A DNA stretch of 64,000 nt. Origin: Patiria miniata. Lineage: Eukaryota; Echinodermata; Asteroidea; Valvatida; Asterinidae. Under the pieces are notes generated by a model. It searched no databases. It had not been told where the DNA came from and saw nothing but the letters and a program-made list of their open reading frames with translations. The DNA lies in assembly GCF_015706575.1 (NCBI RefSeq), contig NW_024037055.1, positions 9,958,262-10,022,261 on the forward strand. Reading direction: 5' to 3'. The position numbers and the translations under genes were made by a program. Within the stretch, counting starts at the first letter, position 1. Each line of letters begins with the position of its first letter. Shown here piece by piece: positions 31,467-43,800 of the stretch.

Positions 31467-34400
31467 CTTTAAAAGCATAAAAGCGTGAAACTTGGCACAG
31501 ATGTTTATATTCATGCGAGAAAATGTTTTAGATGTGGAGCCATCGCAAATTTACCCTTTTAGGGGCGTGGCACCATTTAAAAAAAAAGGGGCGGGACTTG
31601 TCGTGCCCGCAGTAAAAATGGTTTTTCCCACTTGTTACAAAAGCAGAAACTTCACAAAGACATAATTATATAGATTATTAGTGTTTTCCAGATTCGGAGC
31701 CACCACAAAAGTACCTTTTTAGGGGCGTGGCAGCCATTTAAAGAAAAGGGGGGTTTAATTATTATGCCCACTTTGGAAAACATTGTGACCATATTTCATG
31801 AACGAATAAAACGTCCCACAGACGTTTATATTCATGAGAAAAAAAAATCCAGATGTGGAGCCATCTCGAACACACCCTTTTAGGGGCGCGGCAACCATAT
31901 AGGAAAAAAAAGGGGGCGGGGTTTTCATTATGCCCACCCTGGAAATATTGTTCCCACACTCAAAGAGATATGGAACTTTCCACAAACATTGACATTCATG
32001 AGAAAACAAATTCCAGATGTGGAGCCATCTCGAACACACCCTTTTAGGGGCGTGGCAACCAGATCAGAAAAAGAGGGGGGGCGGGGTTTTCATTATGCCC
32101 ACCCTGGAAATATTGTTCCCACATTCATAGAGAAATGGAACTTTTAACAGACATTGACATTAATGATAAAAACAATTCCAGATGTAGAGCCATCGCGAAC
32201 ACACCCTTTTAGGGGCGTGGCAGCCATATTGAAAAAAGGGGGCGGGGTTCTCATTATGCCCAACATAGGAAAAATGTGCCCACATCTCAAACGAATGAAG
32301 CTAATTTCCACAGACATTAATACTGACGAGATAAAAATCACACGTGGAGCCATCGTAAACACACCCTTTTAGGGGCTTGGCAGCCATAATAAAATGGGGG
32401 GGGGGTAGTCATGATGCCCCTATAAAAGAAAGTTCTTATGTCGAGCCACAGCAAACTCATCCTTTTAGAGGTGTGAGGGGCCTAGTCACTGTGCCCACAA
32501 TTGCATTTTTATATTTTGTTGTTGATTTCTTATAATGTTGATTGGCCCATAACCTATATTATTTGGTAATACAATGACTTACCCCAAAGAGCATGGGTAA
32601 GTACCGGTAGGCTAACCCTTGTTATATTGTTCAATGTGTGTACTTGCACCTATATTATCATGCACATCTAAATTCCAGAGTGATTTCATAATTACAAATA
32701 CACAGCACACAATGGCAGCCCTAAACTCTAACATTTAACATTAAAGGGCCATGGAAATCCTTTTTTTACGGGGGGGGGGGGGAGTGTAAAATCCCCCTAC
32801 CTCTTACCTGTTGCGCCGCATTGACAGCAGATTGGGTAACAACACGATGTACTCGCCTCACAAAGTGGTGGACACGTCCACTATGACTTCACATTCAATG
32901 AATCTGTGTACCCCCACCACACAACACCTCTGTTCTCTTAAAAATGGTATATCAAGCTCTGATGAGTGTTTTTTTTACCCCGACCAAATCCATTTAAAAA
33001 AATTATACGTTATACAGGTGCGACACTGCATATGCCTTTTGGTCTGTCAGAAAAAAAGGCAGGGGAAACAATGTATTTGAAGAAGTAACACTAGTCTTTC
33101 CAGGACTAACTGAGGTACCCCAGTTTATACCCCTAATTCAGATATTGATGCAGTTGAAAGGTTATCAATAATTCTACAGACGAAAGAACCAGTAACTGGG
33201 TTAATATAGATGAGGCAAGAATGCATAGTGTAAGAAAACAAAGGGTTTGTCAACAGTAACTTCCAACTATAAAGGCGGCCCTACTCCAACACATTAAACA
33301 GCTATCTGAGGTGGATTTTATTATATGAAACGCGGTCAAAATTTTCCACGTTGTGCATATTGAGTACCCCCCCCCCCCCTTTTAAAAATGGATGCCGCAC
33401 CTCTAGAAGGGTAGGTTTGTGATGGCCTCACATTAAAAAAAAAAAAAGATTTTTATGAATGTATTGTCCGAGTGGAATTTAATCCATTTATGAAAGGTAG
33501 GCACAACTTTCTTTTATAGGGGCATCATGACTACCCCCCCCCCCCATTTTATTATGGCTGCCACGCCCCTAAAAGGGTGTGTTTACGATGGCTCCACGTG
33601 TGATTTTTATCTCGTGAGTATTAATGTCTGTGGAAATTAGCTTCATTCGTTTATGAGATGTGGGCACATTTTTCCCATGTTGGGCATAATGAGAACCCCG
33701 CCCCCCCCCCCTTTTTTCAATATGGCTGCCACGCCCCTAAAAGGGTGTGTTCGCGATGGCTCTACAACTGGAATTGTTTTTATCATGAATGTCAATGTCT
33801 GTGAAAAGTTCCATTTCTCTATGAATGTGGGAACAATATTTCCAGGGTGGGCATAATGAAAACCCCGCCCCCCCTTTTCTGATATGGTTGCCACGCCCCT
33901 AAAAAGGTGTGTTCGAGATGGCTCCACATCTGGAATTTGTTTTCTCATGAATGTCAATGTTTGTTGAAAGTTCCATTTCTCTATGTGTGTGGGAACAATA
34001 TTTCCAGGGTGGGCATAATGAAAACCCCGCCCCCCCTTTTTTTTCCTATATGGTTGCCACGCCCCTAAAAGGGTGTGTTCGCGATGGCTCCACATCTGGA
34101 ATTTTTTTTCTCATGAATATAAACGTCTGTGGGACGTTTTATTCGTTCATGAAATATGGGCACAATGTTTTCCAAAGTGGGCATAATAATTACCCCCCCC
34201 CTTTTCTTTGAATGGCTGCCACGCCCCTAAAAGGGTACTTTTGTGGTGGCTCCGAATCTGGAAAACACTAATAATCTATATAATTATGTCTTTGTGAAGT
34301 TTCCTGCTTTTGTAACAAGTGGGAAAAACCATTTTTACTGCGGGCCCGACAAGTCCCGCCCCCTTTTTTTAAATGGTGCCACGCCCCTAAAAGGGTAAAA

Positions 34401-34484
34401 TTGCGATGGCTCCACATCTAAAACATTTTCTCGCATGAATATAAACATCTGTGCCAAGTTTCACGCTTTTATGCAAAAGTGCAC
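31467..34484. repeat. 3-kb giant inverted repeat with tandem-repeat arms
   Basis: The left arm (31467-32433) and right arm (33506-34484) are inverted copies. Each contains about six units of roughly 163 bases with GGAGCCATC and CCCTTTTAGGGGCGTGGC blocks, a G-rich run, CATTATGCCCAC and ATTCATGAGAAAA. The 1.07-kb loop (32434-33505) has poly-G/C and AT-rich sequence and no recognisable gene. No target duplication identified. A transcript through it would fold into a very long hairpin. Confidence 0.85.
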
Positions 34485-34559
34485 AATTCATCGATATTTT
34501 GTCACATATCCGCTGGACTATACGTACCGCATAGTACGCAGCCGGCGCGACGGGTGTCG

Positions 34560-34650
34560 GACGCTTCGCCCCATTTCCACTTCGCCCCATGTCACTTCGC
34601 CCCTAACCACTTCGCCCCTAACCACTTCGCCCCATCCCCAACCTCGTCCC
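34560..34650. repeat. CACTTCGCCCC minisatellite
   Basis: Five or six copies of an 11-15-base CACTTCGCCCCW unit. A second tract of the same unit and orientation lies at 35350-35415. Frames across it are repeat products. Confidence 0.7.
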
Positions 34651-34793
34651 CAGGCTGTCGAGCAGTACGCGCCCACCACTACCTGCTCTCTCACCCTGGT
34701 TTGCATATGTGCAAGATTTTTGAACACGTATGCAAATGAGGACGGAACAGTCTGGTGCCTGGATATATGCGTTACACATTAGCGTTTGTTTTC

Positions 34794-35014
34794 TATGAAG
34801 CCCTGGAAGGGACAGGGTGGAAATTTTTTTTGACATTTGCTAATTCGTTCGCACGAGATACTAATTCGTTCGCACGAATTAGTAATTCGTTCGCACGAAT
34901 TAGTAATTCGTTCGAACGAATTACTAGTTTGTGCGAACGAATTAGTAATTCGTGCAAACGAATTAGCAAATGCCAAAAAAAAAATTCCACCCTGTCTCTT
35001 CCCGGGCTTCATAG
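34794..35014. mobile_element. Palindromic element with nested ATTCGTTCGCACGAAT units
   Basis: The ends (ATGAAGCCCTGGAAGGGACA and a near-complement ending CGGGCTTCAT) flank about eight direct copies of a self-complementary TAATTCGTTCGCACGAATTAG-type unit (34850-34970). The whole 220-base element can fold on itself at two scales. No coding capacity. Confidence 0.8.
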
Positions 35015-36175
35015 TTTTCGTATGCGGTGTCTGAGGTAAAAACAGAGTCAATTCGTAGCAGCGCGAGCACGGCGTGAGTTACGAAAACACGATTTTTGAA
35101 ATCAAACTGTTACGATTTTATCGAGACAACATGCAGTATCATATTTCATATTAATATGAGCAAATTGGAAAGGAAATTAGTATTTTCGAGAAGGCATGGA
35201 CGAATGATCGCGAAAACACGTACTGCACGTTGTGAATAATAGCACCAAGTACACGATAAAAATCCAGAAAGAAAGAAAGATTCCTATCCAGGGTTTACTA
35301 CTGGAAACGCGGTTGGAAATAAAGTAAGCACTGGGGACGAGGTTGCCCCATCCCCCCTTCGCCCCATTCCCATTTCGCCACATCCCCGTTTCGCCCCATA
35401 TCCACTTCGCCCCATGTACAAAGGTGAAGGGGTGCAGATCAGTAAATATTAAAACAGCCAAAGACCCCGATAATAAATGCTCCCAATTCTAGAAAATCAG
35501 GAAAAATACAAACTCTCTGATGAGGTGTTCAAGACACAGGGACCAAGACACGTACACACATCAACTTTCTGCTCATTTCATCATTGATTTTCTGTTCAAT
35601 TGTGATGTACATGAACACGATACGGGCCTTTTACAGGGGTGAAATTTCATGTTTATTTCAGTTTCCCTCACTTTTCGTTATAAACTTTTCCCCGGTCTTT
35701 GAATTAAAAAAATTCCCGAATAAAATCCAGCTCCGAAAAAGCCTTTCCGGAGAATGATTGACAGCGGCATTGTTCAAATTGATACAATGTCACTCATGTT
35801 CGTTACAAAGTATATACATTCGGGTTCAGCTGTAGACCACCTTTGATGAGGACCTGCCGCCAGTAATTTGAACATTCTTAGATGATGAACAGTGATGATA
35901 GTATCTCAGCCAATGAAATGAGTCAGTTCCCGGCAAATAAATACGCCATTGGTTGGTTTCATCACGGACTGTCTGCTTTCATGAATATGACGTTAGGCTA
36001 TAATGTTGGAATTCCGAACTATCTGAGCCACAGGTGCATGCTGCATGGCTGTGTGTCCATTATCACATTCCAACCTGGTTGCCGAGAAATACTGTTGCTA
36101 GGAGACTCCCTTGTGATGCCTGGATGGGAGCTGCCGGTTGCGTAGCCAGAAATCTTGTATGTGATTATTTTTCTC
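35015..36175. other. Intergenic sequence between the paralogues
   Basis: A CTTCGCCCC tract lies at 35350-35415; otherwise AT-rich. Open frames near 35882 lack recognisable features. Confidence 0.5.
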
Positions 36176-36194
36176 GCAGCATGCAGAAAACTAG

Positions 36195-36566
36195 TTGCTC
36201 AAGAATGCTGCCGCTTGAAACAGCCCTGTTGAGGGTGAAAATGATATCTTGATGAAAATGAACTCTCAACATGTTACCTTGCTGGTTTTATTAGATTTAA
36301 GTGCCGCATTTGATACTGTTGACCACACTATCTTGTTAAATATAAGACTCCAGTGTAAGTTCGGGATCACAGGTACAGCATTGGACTGGTTTCGCTCATA
36401 TTTAAGTGGAAGGAGTCAACGTGTATCAATGCAGGGTATTATATCTGATCAATGTAATCTTAATTGTGGGGTCCCGCAGGGATCTTGCTTGGGACCATTG
36501 CTTTTTACTTTGTATACATCCAAATCGTTTGATGTAGTTAAACGTCATCTTCCTAATGACCACTGA
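36195..36566 (+). pseudogene. CR1/L2-like LINE reverse-transcriptase fragment
   Basis: Frame with LLVLLDLSAAFDTVDH, FGITGTALDWFRSYLSGR, CGVPQGSCLGPLLFTLYTS, corresponding to RT motifs up to just before the catalytic YxDD. Upstream LETALLRV is in another frame, so a frameshift lies near 36240. Truncated at both ends. Confidence 0.85.
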
Positions 36567-36659
36567 TCTGTGGTGCGATCTGAGGCAATTTCTGACCACT
36601 TTAACCACTGGTTTTTTTTTAGGAAAAGATGGTTGTGTACTCATTGCCTGCCTTTATTG

Positions 36660-37168
36660 CAATGTCACATAAAAAAAAATTGGTTTCGGGTTTTTTTTTT
36701 GGGGGGGGGGGGCATGGCCCCCTTTGGCCCCCCCCCCCCCCCCCCTGGATCCGCCCTTGGTTCTACTCTAGAATATATTTTGGAATACATTTTGACATGA
36801 AGCATTAAATGCAAGTGCTGTATTAAATGTGCTCCCTAGTCCAGCCGGGAAATAGAAAAGTGTATTACACAAATATGTTCTTGCTTTGAAAGAAATTTTG
36901 AGACAATGATTGACAGGCGACCTTAAAAACTTTTACATTGTATATTTTTGTTGATAATTATGTATAATAGTTATGTTCAAAGCGATTGATTTGATGACCG
37001 CCCATCCGCCCGCCATAATGACTCCTCAAAAACGAAAAAGATAGCCATGTTCTCAAAGGGATGTATTTAATGCCCGCCCGCCCTAAGACGACTTGTAAAA
37101 AAAAAAAAAAAAAAATTGCAAAAAGGGGGGGCACGGGCCGGGTGTGCCCCCATCTGGATCCGCGCGTG
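36660..37168. repeat. Poly-G/poly-C rich segment
   Basis: A G12 run is followed by C20 near 36700-36745 and ends CTGGATCCGCCC. A similar G-run/GGATCCGCGC piece is at 37126-37168, after an A19 tract. These look like degraded termini of dispersed repeats. No gene. Confidence 0.5.
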
Positions 37169-37257
37169 GACATACGCCAGAAAACATGTCAGAAATTACC
37201 AAAGAGAAGTGTTCCCGATGGTACAACCATTGCCAAACATACATGCCCCGATGTCTT
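37169..37257. repeat. 89-bp perfect direct repeat, left copy
   Basis: From GACATACGCCAGAAAAC to CCCCGATGTCTT, identical to 38459-38547. One frame reads MSEITKEKCSRWYNHCQTYM, but no family was recognised. Confidence 0.8.
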
Positions 37258-38458
37258 CAACGCAGTGGCGTAGCCACCGGGGGGGCGTGGGGGGGGGCGA
37301 CCGCCCCCCATAAAACCTTGTCGCCCCCCCCCCCAGTCGCCCCCCCCCCCCGACTGAGATTTTGAGTTTCTAAAAAAATTATCATTGATCTACATGACGC
37401 CACGTCAATCCTGGGGGGGGGGGGGGGGCAGGGGACATGTCCCCCCCCCCCCCCCCCACTTTTTGAAGGGTGGGGGACACAATATCAAATGTCCTCCCCC
37501 CCCCCCCCCCCCCCGATTTTTGAACTCATGTCTCATTTACAGGGCCCTATTATGTACTACAATGTATCTTTTGCTTAGAAAATATTGGTTAAAGTGGTCA
37601 GAAATTGCCTTAGTTAGCACCACAGAGCATTTAGAATCCAACATTTTTCGGGGCCCTTCAGCGGGCCCCGAACCCCACGCCTAAAGCTCAGAATTCTGGT
37701 AGCTGATTCAATTACTCCAACCTCGAAAACAATGTTCCAAAAAAATTTCTTATGCCTTTAGCTGAGAAAACCTCGAAAATTATGTTTATATAATTATCTG
37801 TTGTGCTAAGATAATTATTGGTTAAAGTGGTAAGAAATTGCCTCGGATCACACCACAGAGCATCGAGAATCCAATTTTTCGGGGCCCTTAAGCGGGCCCG
37901 AACCCCACGCCTATAGCTCAGAATACCGATAGCTGATTCAATGACTCCAACCTCGAAAACGATGTTCAAATAATTATCTTTTGCTAAGAAAACATTAGTT
38001 AAAGCATGGAGGAAAGTGGTAAGAAATTGCTTCAGATCACACCACAGAACATCTAGAATCTTTTTTTTTTTCGGGGCCCTTAAGCGGGCCTCGAACCCCA
38101 CGCCGTAAGGGCTTCGCGCTTCGCGCTCGCATCAGTTATGATCAAGGTATGTCCGCCCCCCTGACGCCCCCCCCCCCCTGAAATGCTCCAGCCCCCAGCG
38201 CCCCCACAGCAAAATATCCAAAATGCTAGCAACTTTTTGTGCTGAAATAGGCATTTAATCTGCCCGGAATGACATCAAAGTTTTGCTTATAAATATGCTC
38301 ATAAATATGGAACTTTGCATTAGCATAAAAACGGAGAAGGCACCAAAAATGGAAAAATAAAACTTGAAAATAAGGTTATACATGTAACACAAAGATGTAT
38401 TTTCAAGGTTTGCATTGAAAAATTACTTTGCGTGGGCCTTTAAATAAGTGTTCGGTCA
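37258..38458. repeat. C/G-homopolymer block and ~215-bp tandem repeat
   Basis: It starts CAGTGGCGTAGCCACCGGG, a motif often found at ends of dispersed repeats, and carries several C or G runs of 10-18 bases (37280-37515). From 37580 to 38110 there are three tandem copies of a roughly 200-220-base unit with TCGGGGCCCTT..GCGGGCC and CTCCAACCTCGAAAAC. Inserted between, or generated together with, the 89-base direct repeats. Confidence 0.65.
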
Positions 38459-38547
38459 GACATACGCCAGAAAACATGTCAGAAATTACCAAAGAGAAGT
38501 GTTCCCGATGGTACAACCATTGCCAAACATACATGCCCCGATGTCTT
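38459..38547. repeat. 89-bp perfect direct repeat, right copy
   Basis: Identical to 37169-37257, 1.29 kb apart. Far too long for an ordinary transposon target duplication. Confidence 0.8.
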
Positions 38548-39300
38548 GCACGTCAAGAAATCGTCAACGTCAAGATGTGCCCCTTGCTCAAACGTTTAAA
38601 CACGTAGAACAGATGAACAGTGAAAAAGAAATTGGGTTATCTTAGCCCTTTTCATTTCGTTATTTCGTTACATCTTGTAATTTGTGACACTGTAAATATT
38701 TTACAGTCACCAAGATTTTTGGGGGAAAACGAACCTCGGAGGAAAATAGGAAAACATTATCAATTAAAAAGGATTACAGTCAACTCGACCGGGCGTTTGC
38801 CAACTCGACTCGAACCAACTCGACCGTTTACCAATCTTATTAATTTGAATGACCAAACGATGAAAGTATGATTGCCCATAAACGAACTTGGAAACGAAAA
38901 GCATGGTATACGTTGAGCGCACCAACGTTCGCTAATTTGAATGCGTCAACCGGCAAAAGGTTGCAAAGACTTATTTAAGAATGCTACAAATTAAGTCTTG
39001 AATGCACCAAAACGAAATAGAATGCCCCAAAACGAAAACGAACATTCAGAGTAAAATCTTGGCTGCCTAAAGTTGAATGATTGAATGCCCCAAAAATGAA
39101 AAAGAAAGTTTGATCACGTGTAAAAATCACGCGAAATGGAATGAATGATAGGCCTCATGAAAATGATTAGGAAATTTGCCGGGAAAACCTATATTAAATT
39201 TGAGTGGAAAAAACAGGCCCGGATTATACAATGGGCACAGTAAGCACTGTGCCTAGGGCCTACAAAAAATTCGGGGGCCTATACGAAAATACCGCAGTGT
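38548..39300. other. Intergenic AT-rich sequence
   Basis: Short GAATGCCCCAAAACGAAA-like words recur around 38935-39090. No gene recognised. Confidence 0.5.
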
Positions 39301-39454
39301 GCCATAAAACACACACACACACGTTTGTTTTACATTCCTTTGTTTTCGTGTAGTTAAGAAAACTCGGTACAAAAAATAACTTTACTTAAACTGTAAAAAT
39401 TCTTTCAACCCATTTTTTTCTATGGTTCCCTATAGTGTTTCTCTTCATTCTGCC

Positions 39455-39680
39455 ACATCTTTGGGCACATACTCTGCATGCCAGACGATGACCCTGTGAA
39501 ATAATGTCCTTTATACGCCACCCTATGGGACTGACGTATGTTAAAAGCCTGCTTGGAGATGGTAGAGGCATACTGCGACCGGACCAAATCGCAACACTTG
39601 CCCAAGATCGCAGTAAATGGAAGAAGCTTGTAGTCGCCTGCTCTGCAGCCGAAGGATGATGGTGATGATGATGATGAATG
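39455..39680 (+). pseudogene. LINE 3' end with GAT-repeat tail
   Basis: A first frame reads LGTYSACQTMTL / FGHILCMPDDDPVK-like sequence. After a shift comes SLLGDGRGILRP, then IATLAQDRSKWKKLVVACSA, AEG and a stop, followed by GATGATGATGATG. DRSKWKKLV.AC plus the GAT tail fits the C terminus and 3' end of RTE-like LINEs. Truncated and frameshifted. Confidence 0.65.
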
Positions 39681-40423
39681 TAGTCGACTAATCTGTGGAT
39701 ATTTGAGCCAAGTTCGTGGCTACTCTACATTTTGAGAAAACAAAGGACGCAAATGCACAATTTTTGGGTCTTTATCTTGATTCTGTTACTTATGCATGCA
39801 ACCTTTACCCAACCCCTAAAAAAAAAAAAAAAAAAAAATCTCTTCTTCAAAATTGATTGATTTGATTTGATTTTTTACAGAACTTCATAAATTTTTATTG
39901 TTCCTGCAAAGTATTTAAATATGTGAATAATTTGGAGAAGTGTTTGAAAAGTTAGTCACATAACCTTTGTCATATTTTCTTTCAAATATTATACTACACC
40001 CTGTTTCTTTAATTCATATTTCAGTTAATTTTGTTCTGGAAATGTCATATACATAAAAAGTAATAACTTTTTTATATTTTACATGCATGTAATATGGCAA
40101 ACGAGTATTTGCATCAAGCAATTTGCGTTTTTATGAAACCGAGTACATGCAGTATTTACAGACTGAACACAATTAAACCCAAACTTCGGTGAATTTATCA
40201 CATCTATAATAATGTTAAAGGCATATAGGATCATTTGCATTTATCCCCAAAAGTAATCTACATAAGTATTATCAAAAACCTTTTATGGAGTAACGACCAG
40301 TCGACCATACTGGTACTAAACATCACGTGAGATTATTCCTGAAGTATGTAGGTGACTTCCAACGATCACTCAAACTTCAACAAGCTAGGTTTTGAACATT
40401 CTTCTTTGAATTCTGAGTGGTGT
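39681..40423. other. Intergenic sequence downstream of copy B
   Basis: AT-rich with an A20 run near 39820. No gene. Confidence 0.5.
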
Positions 40424-40429
40424 TTTATT
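40424..40429 (-). terminator. Candidate polyadenylation signal of copy B
   Basis: AATAAA on the minus strand, 105 bases past the stop codon at 40534. The most suitable signal near the last exon. Confidence 0.5.
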
Positions 40430-40533
40430 GGAAACGAACAAAATGCATGGAAGGCAAATGATCCTATGTATGCCTTTAATTGGTCTTGCTGACGACATGT
40501 GCCTTCCTTTGTCTTCAGTCATGGCACCCTTGT

Positions 40534-40841
40534 CTATATTTGTGGGGTGAGTTCACCTTCAGATTTCCCGCCTACAACTGACACATCTTGCTGAACAGTG
40601 TCAGCATTGTCCTTGCCTACTTCAATGATTGGGGGAGGGTTTCCCCCATCTTCTTGATTTGATGCAGCCTCATTTGCTATGTCCTCCTCCTTCTCCTCCT
40701 CCTTGACCACACCCACGTTCATCGTTTCTTGGGGCATGTCCTTCTCATCCTCAACATCACTGTTCAACTCCAGCTGGCTGGGATCCAGGGAGCTGTAAAT
40801 CTTCAGGAGGAACCAGAAGCAGGAAAATAATCCAATGGTAC
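40534..40841 (-). CDS. TM9SF2: TM9SF2 copy B exon 15 (last) with acidic tail
   Basis: 308 bases, acceptor TCTGTCTTCAG. It encodes GTIGLFSCFWFLLKIYSS, the final membrane span, then about 85 residues rich in Glu, Asp and Gln (for example VEDEKDMPQE and VKEEEKEEDIANEAA), ending GELTPQI. The family normally stops within a few residues of KIYS with a KxD-type motif; here that motif is absent. Confidence 0.9.
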
Positions 40842-43800
40842 CTGAAGACAGAAGAACACAGATAATAAAATCACCATACACTTGATAAAAAAAGATTATA
40901 CAGTGTACATATATGACTAATTGTTGATGGAGCGTGTGGTTCGAATCCAGCTGCTGGCTGTGTCCTTGGGCAAGCCACTTCACCCTCACTTACCTCTTTC
41001 TACCTAGGAGTATAAATGGGTACCTACATTAGCTGGGGAGTAACCTGCTATGGACTGGCATAATATTCTCAGTTGTTTCATGCCATAGTTTCAGGGGCTA
41101 TCCGCTCCGTGCACAAGTACCCCCTCAACGGTAAGAAAGGGAGAGTTGGGCAAGACCACATGGAGTTACATTGGAACGCATCCCTGAAGAAGCCTGATAT
41201 TTATGCGAGGACACTATGAGTTTGTGCACATTCAGAACAAAATTACTTGTGCGTACTTTGTGTTATACACACGGAGAACCAGTATGCACACGCAGTGTGT
41301 CCCATCCAAGGGGCTCTCCAAAGTGCTAACAAAGCGCCCTCTCTTGTTCACACACGGACCCCATATTGGCTTGTAACAGACTTTCCTTATTATAGGATTG
41401 ATTTAATGGTGATTGTTTTGTGTGTCTGTGGGGTGAGGGTGTGTATACCAATGCCTGTTGCAAAACGTGACAATGGATTACAGAAATAACACTGTGAACA
41501 TTTGTACTTAAACAAGCATTCAACAATTGCAGAAAACTGCACCAGTGATTGAATTTCCGATTCTTGCAATTTGAGGCCTTTTTTTAAATCTAATGATAAC
41601 ATTTGCAAGTTCTGAAGGTTAGGTTGTAATACAGGGTGGGTAAAAAAAAAAACTAATCCCAAATGACAAGACTAATTTTTGAATGAAGTTTTGCCTGTAG
41701 CACTTACAAATTCTAGGACATGCAGGCATGCAACTGGGAAATCACAAAAAAAGAGGAAATTCAAATTTTTCCCAGACTTTGTACAGTGTTTTTCTATTTT
41801 CAATGGCACACATGGGAAGTAAAAAAAGAGGAAATCAGCTGATCCGAGGAAAAGTTGCATGCCTGGACATGAAAGCCCTACCAATGAGCTTTCTTTTAGT
41901 ACAAGAATCATTCAAATCACTCATGCACTTTTCAAGTTACTGAATTTAGAACACAAACACCATTTTTAAGGTTCTGTAAAGTTCCGTCCACGGATCACAA
42001 AAAAAAGATAAGTGTTCTTTCAGCCAAACGAAAACAATTCACATGCATCCCTATGAGAATTGTTTTCGTTTTGCTGAAAGAACACTTACAATTTGGGTTT
42101 CGTTTTCTTTTACTCACTGTATAGATGCAAGAAAAATGGGCCAGGTACACTGTGAAGTGGTTCCTAGTAGGGGCTTGTATCAGTTCATATGCCATCAGTG
42201 TCTAGATACTCAGGTTGGATCAGGGGCTCAGGTTGGCATAGCGGTACTTTCCTCACTTTCACCGCTGTGACCCCATTTTGGATTGGGTTTCAGTCCCTGC
42301 CTTATTCCGTGGGTTCCCCTAGAATATCAATCTGGGGTTTTTCTCACACCACTAAAACTGTAACTTCCTTCCCCATCTGCTACCAAGTCTTATATATCCT
42401 GTTCTGGCGCTGTTAGATGTTCCCAAAATAAATAAATAAGTAAGTGCTGAACGCCCATGTCTCTCCTGGGTAGGTAAACAGCGCCCTCTACAGTTCTGCA
42501 AAGACAACACAGCTTGGACTCACCCGTGAACAAGAAGAACAGGAGGACCATGATGGAGGTGTAGCCAAAGTACAAGACTGTGCTGGCTGTGCCCTGGATC
42601 GTCAACTTGGACACAAAGTAATACACGCAGTAGATAAGGACGTAGACGGCAGTGAAGCCGCTCGACAGGAAAGAGCGCCACCACCAGTGATAGTTCTGCA
42701 GAGGTAAAAATGATGAAGCTTTCAACTTTAGATTGAAAAGGAATGAGTCGGTGCCTGAGTTACATCGCATGAAGGAAACTGTTTATTAATTCGGTTGAGT
42801 ACCAGGACGAATTAGAATAAATCTACTTCAGCGTTGGCATGTAAATGATGCATGGTTCGGTGATTCAGGGCGGGTAATTTGAATAGGGAGTGGAACATGT
42901 GTTCGGCTAGAAAGTAGATTACTTCACGCTTGCAAGCAGTAACAAACACACACATTGTTTTAATACCTGTATTTTGGTTAGTATTTTATATCCAAAGATG
43001 CCCAGTGTACGGTTATTTCTAAGAGAGTTAACCATAATATTGCTACCGCTAGCCTAAGAGCGTTGACTTGCAAAGTTCAGGTATAAGTTTCAACTTTTCC
43101 ATAAATGGTTTTTGTGGTATTTTGTGTCTGGCATTCAACACAGCAATGAGTTTGAATGTGATTCTAACAGTATAATTAACATGCAGAAACAAGCCACAAC
43201 AACTGTAAAATATGAATATTTATTTATGCTTATCAAATTCTGTAACAAACTGCTGACTCAAATAATGGAGGCTCTTATAGGCCCAAAGCTTGCTCATCTT
43301 AAGCCTTGAACGTTACAATTGTTGAAGTGTTGTACAAATGCCATTAAATCGGGCCAGCATGCCTGGTTGCTGATACTTGCATATATACCAATGTCAGGCT
43401 GGTTTGACTATTTAATTGTGCAGAATGGTGTCAAAATGATCAATGCAAATTAAGAGATGTACTGTGCATGGCATATTACTACAGTGGAATGTCGCTATAC
43501 CGAACACCGCTATACCGAACATTCGGCTATACCGAACATGGTGCTTGGCTCCTGATTTTTTTTTAAAACGTACTGAACATTGTTGTTGAAAAGTGTAATC
43601 AGAAGAGCAACAAGTGGCTATTATTTCCCCAAGGAATAGTAGGGGAAAGTCACCCATTGCTGCAACTAGCAGGCTCTAAACTGCGTAATTACATAATTCA
43701 ATAGTCAACACATGTTCAAAGTCGTCTTTCAGTAACTATAAGTAAAATAATAATAATAATAATAATAATAAAATAATAAAATCGTTATACCAAGCGATCG

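Noticed and set aside
35882..36145. 87-codon plus-strand frame between the genes
   Set aside because: No recognised motif, no splice or start context, and composition like the surrounding non-coding sequence.
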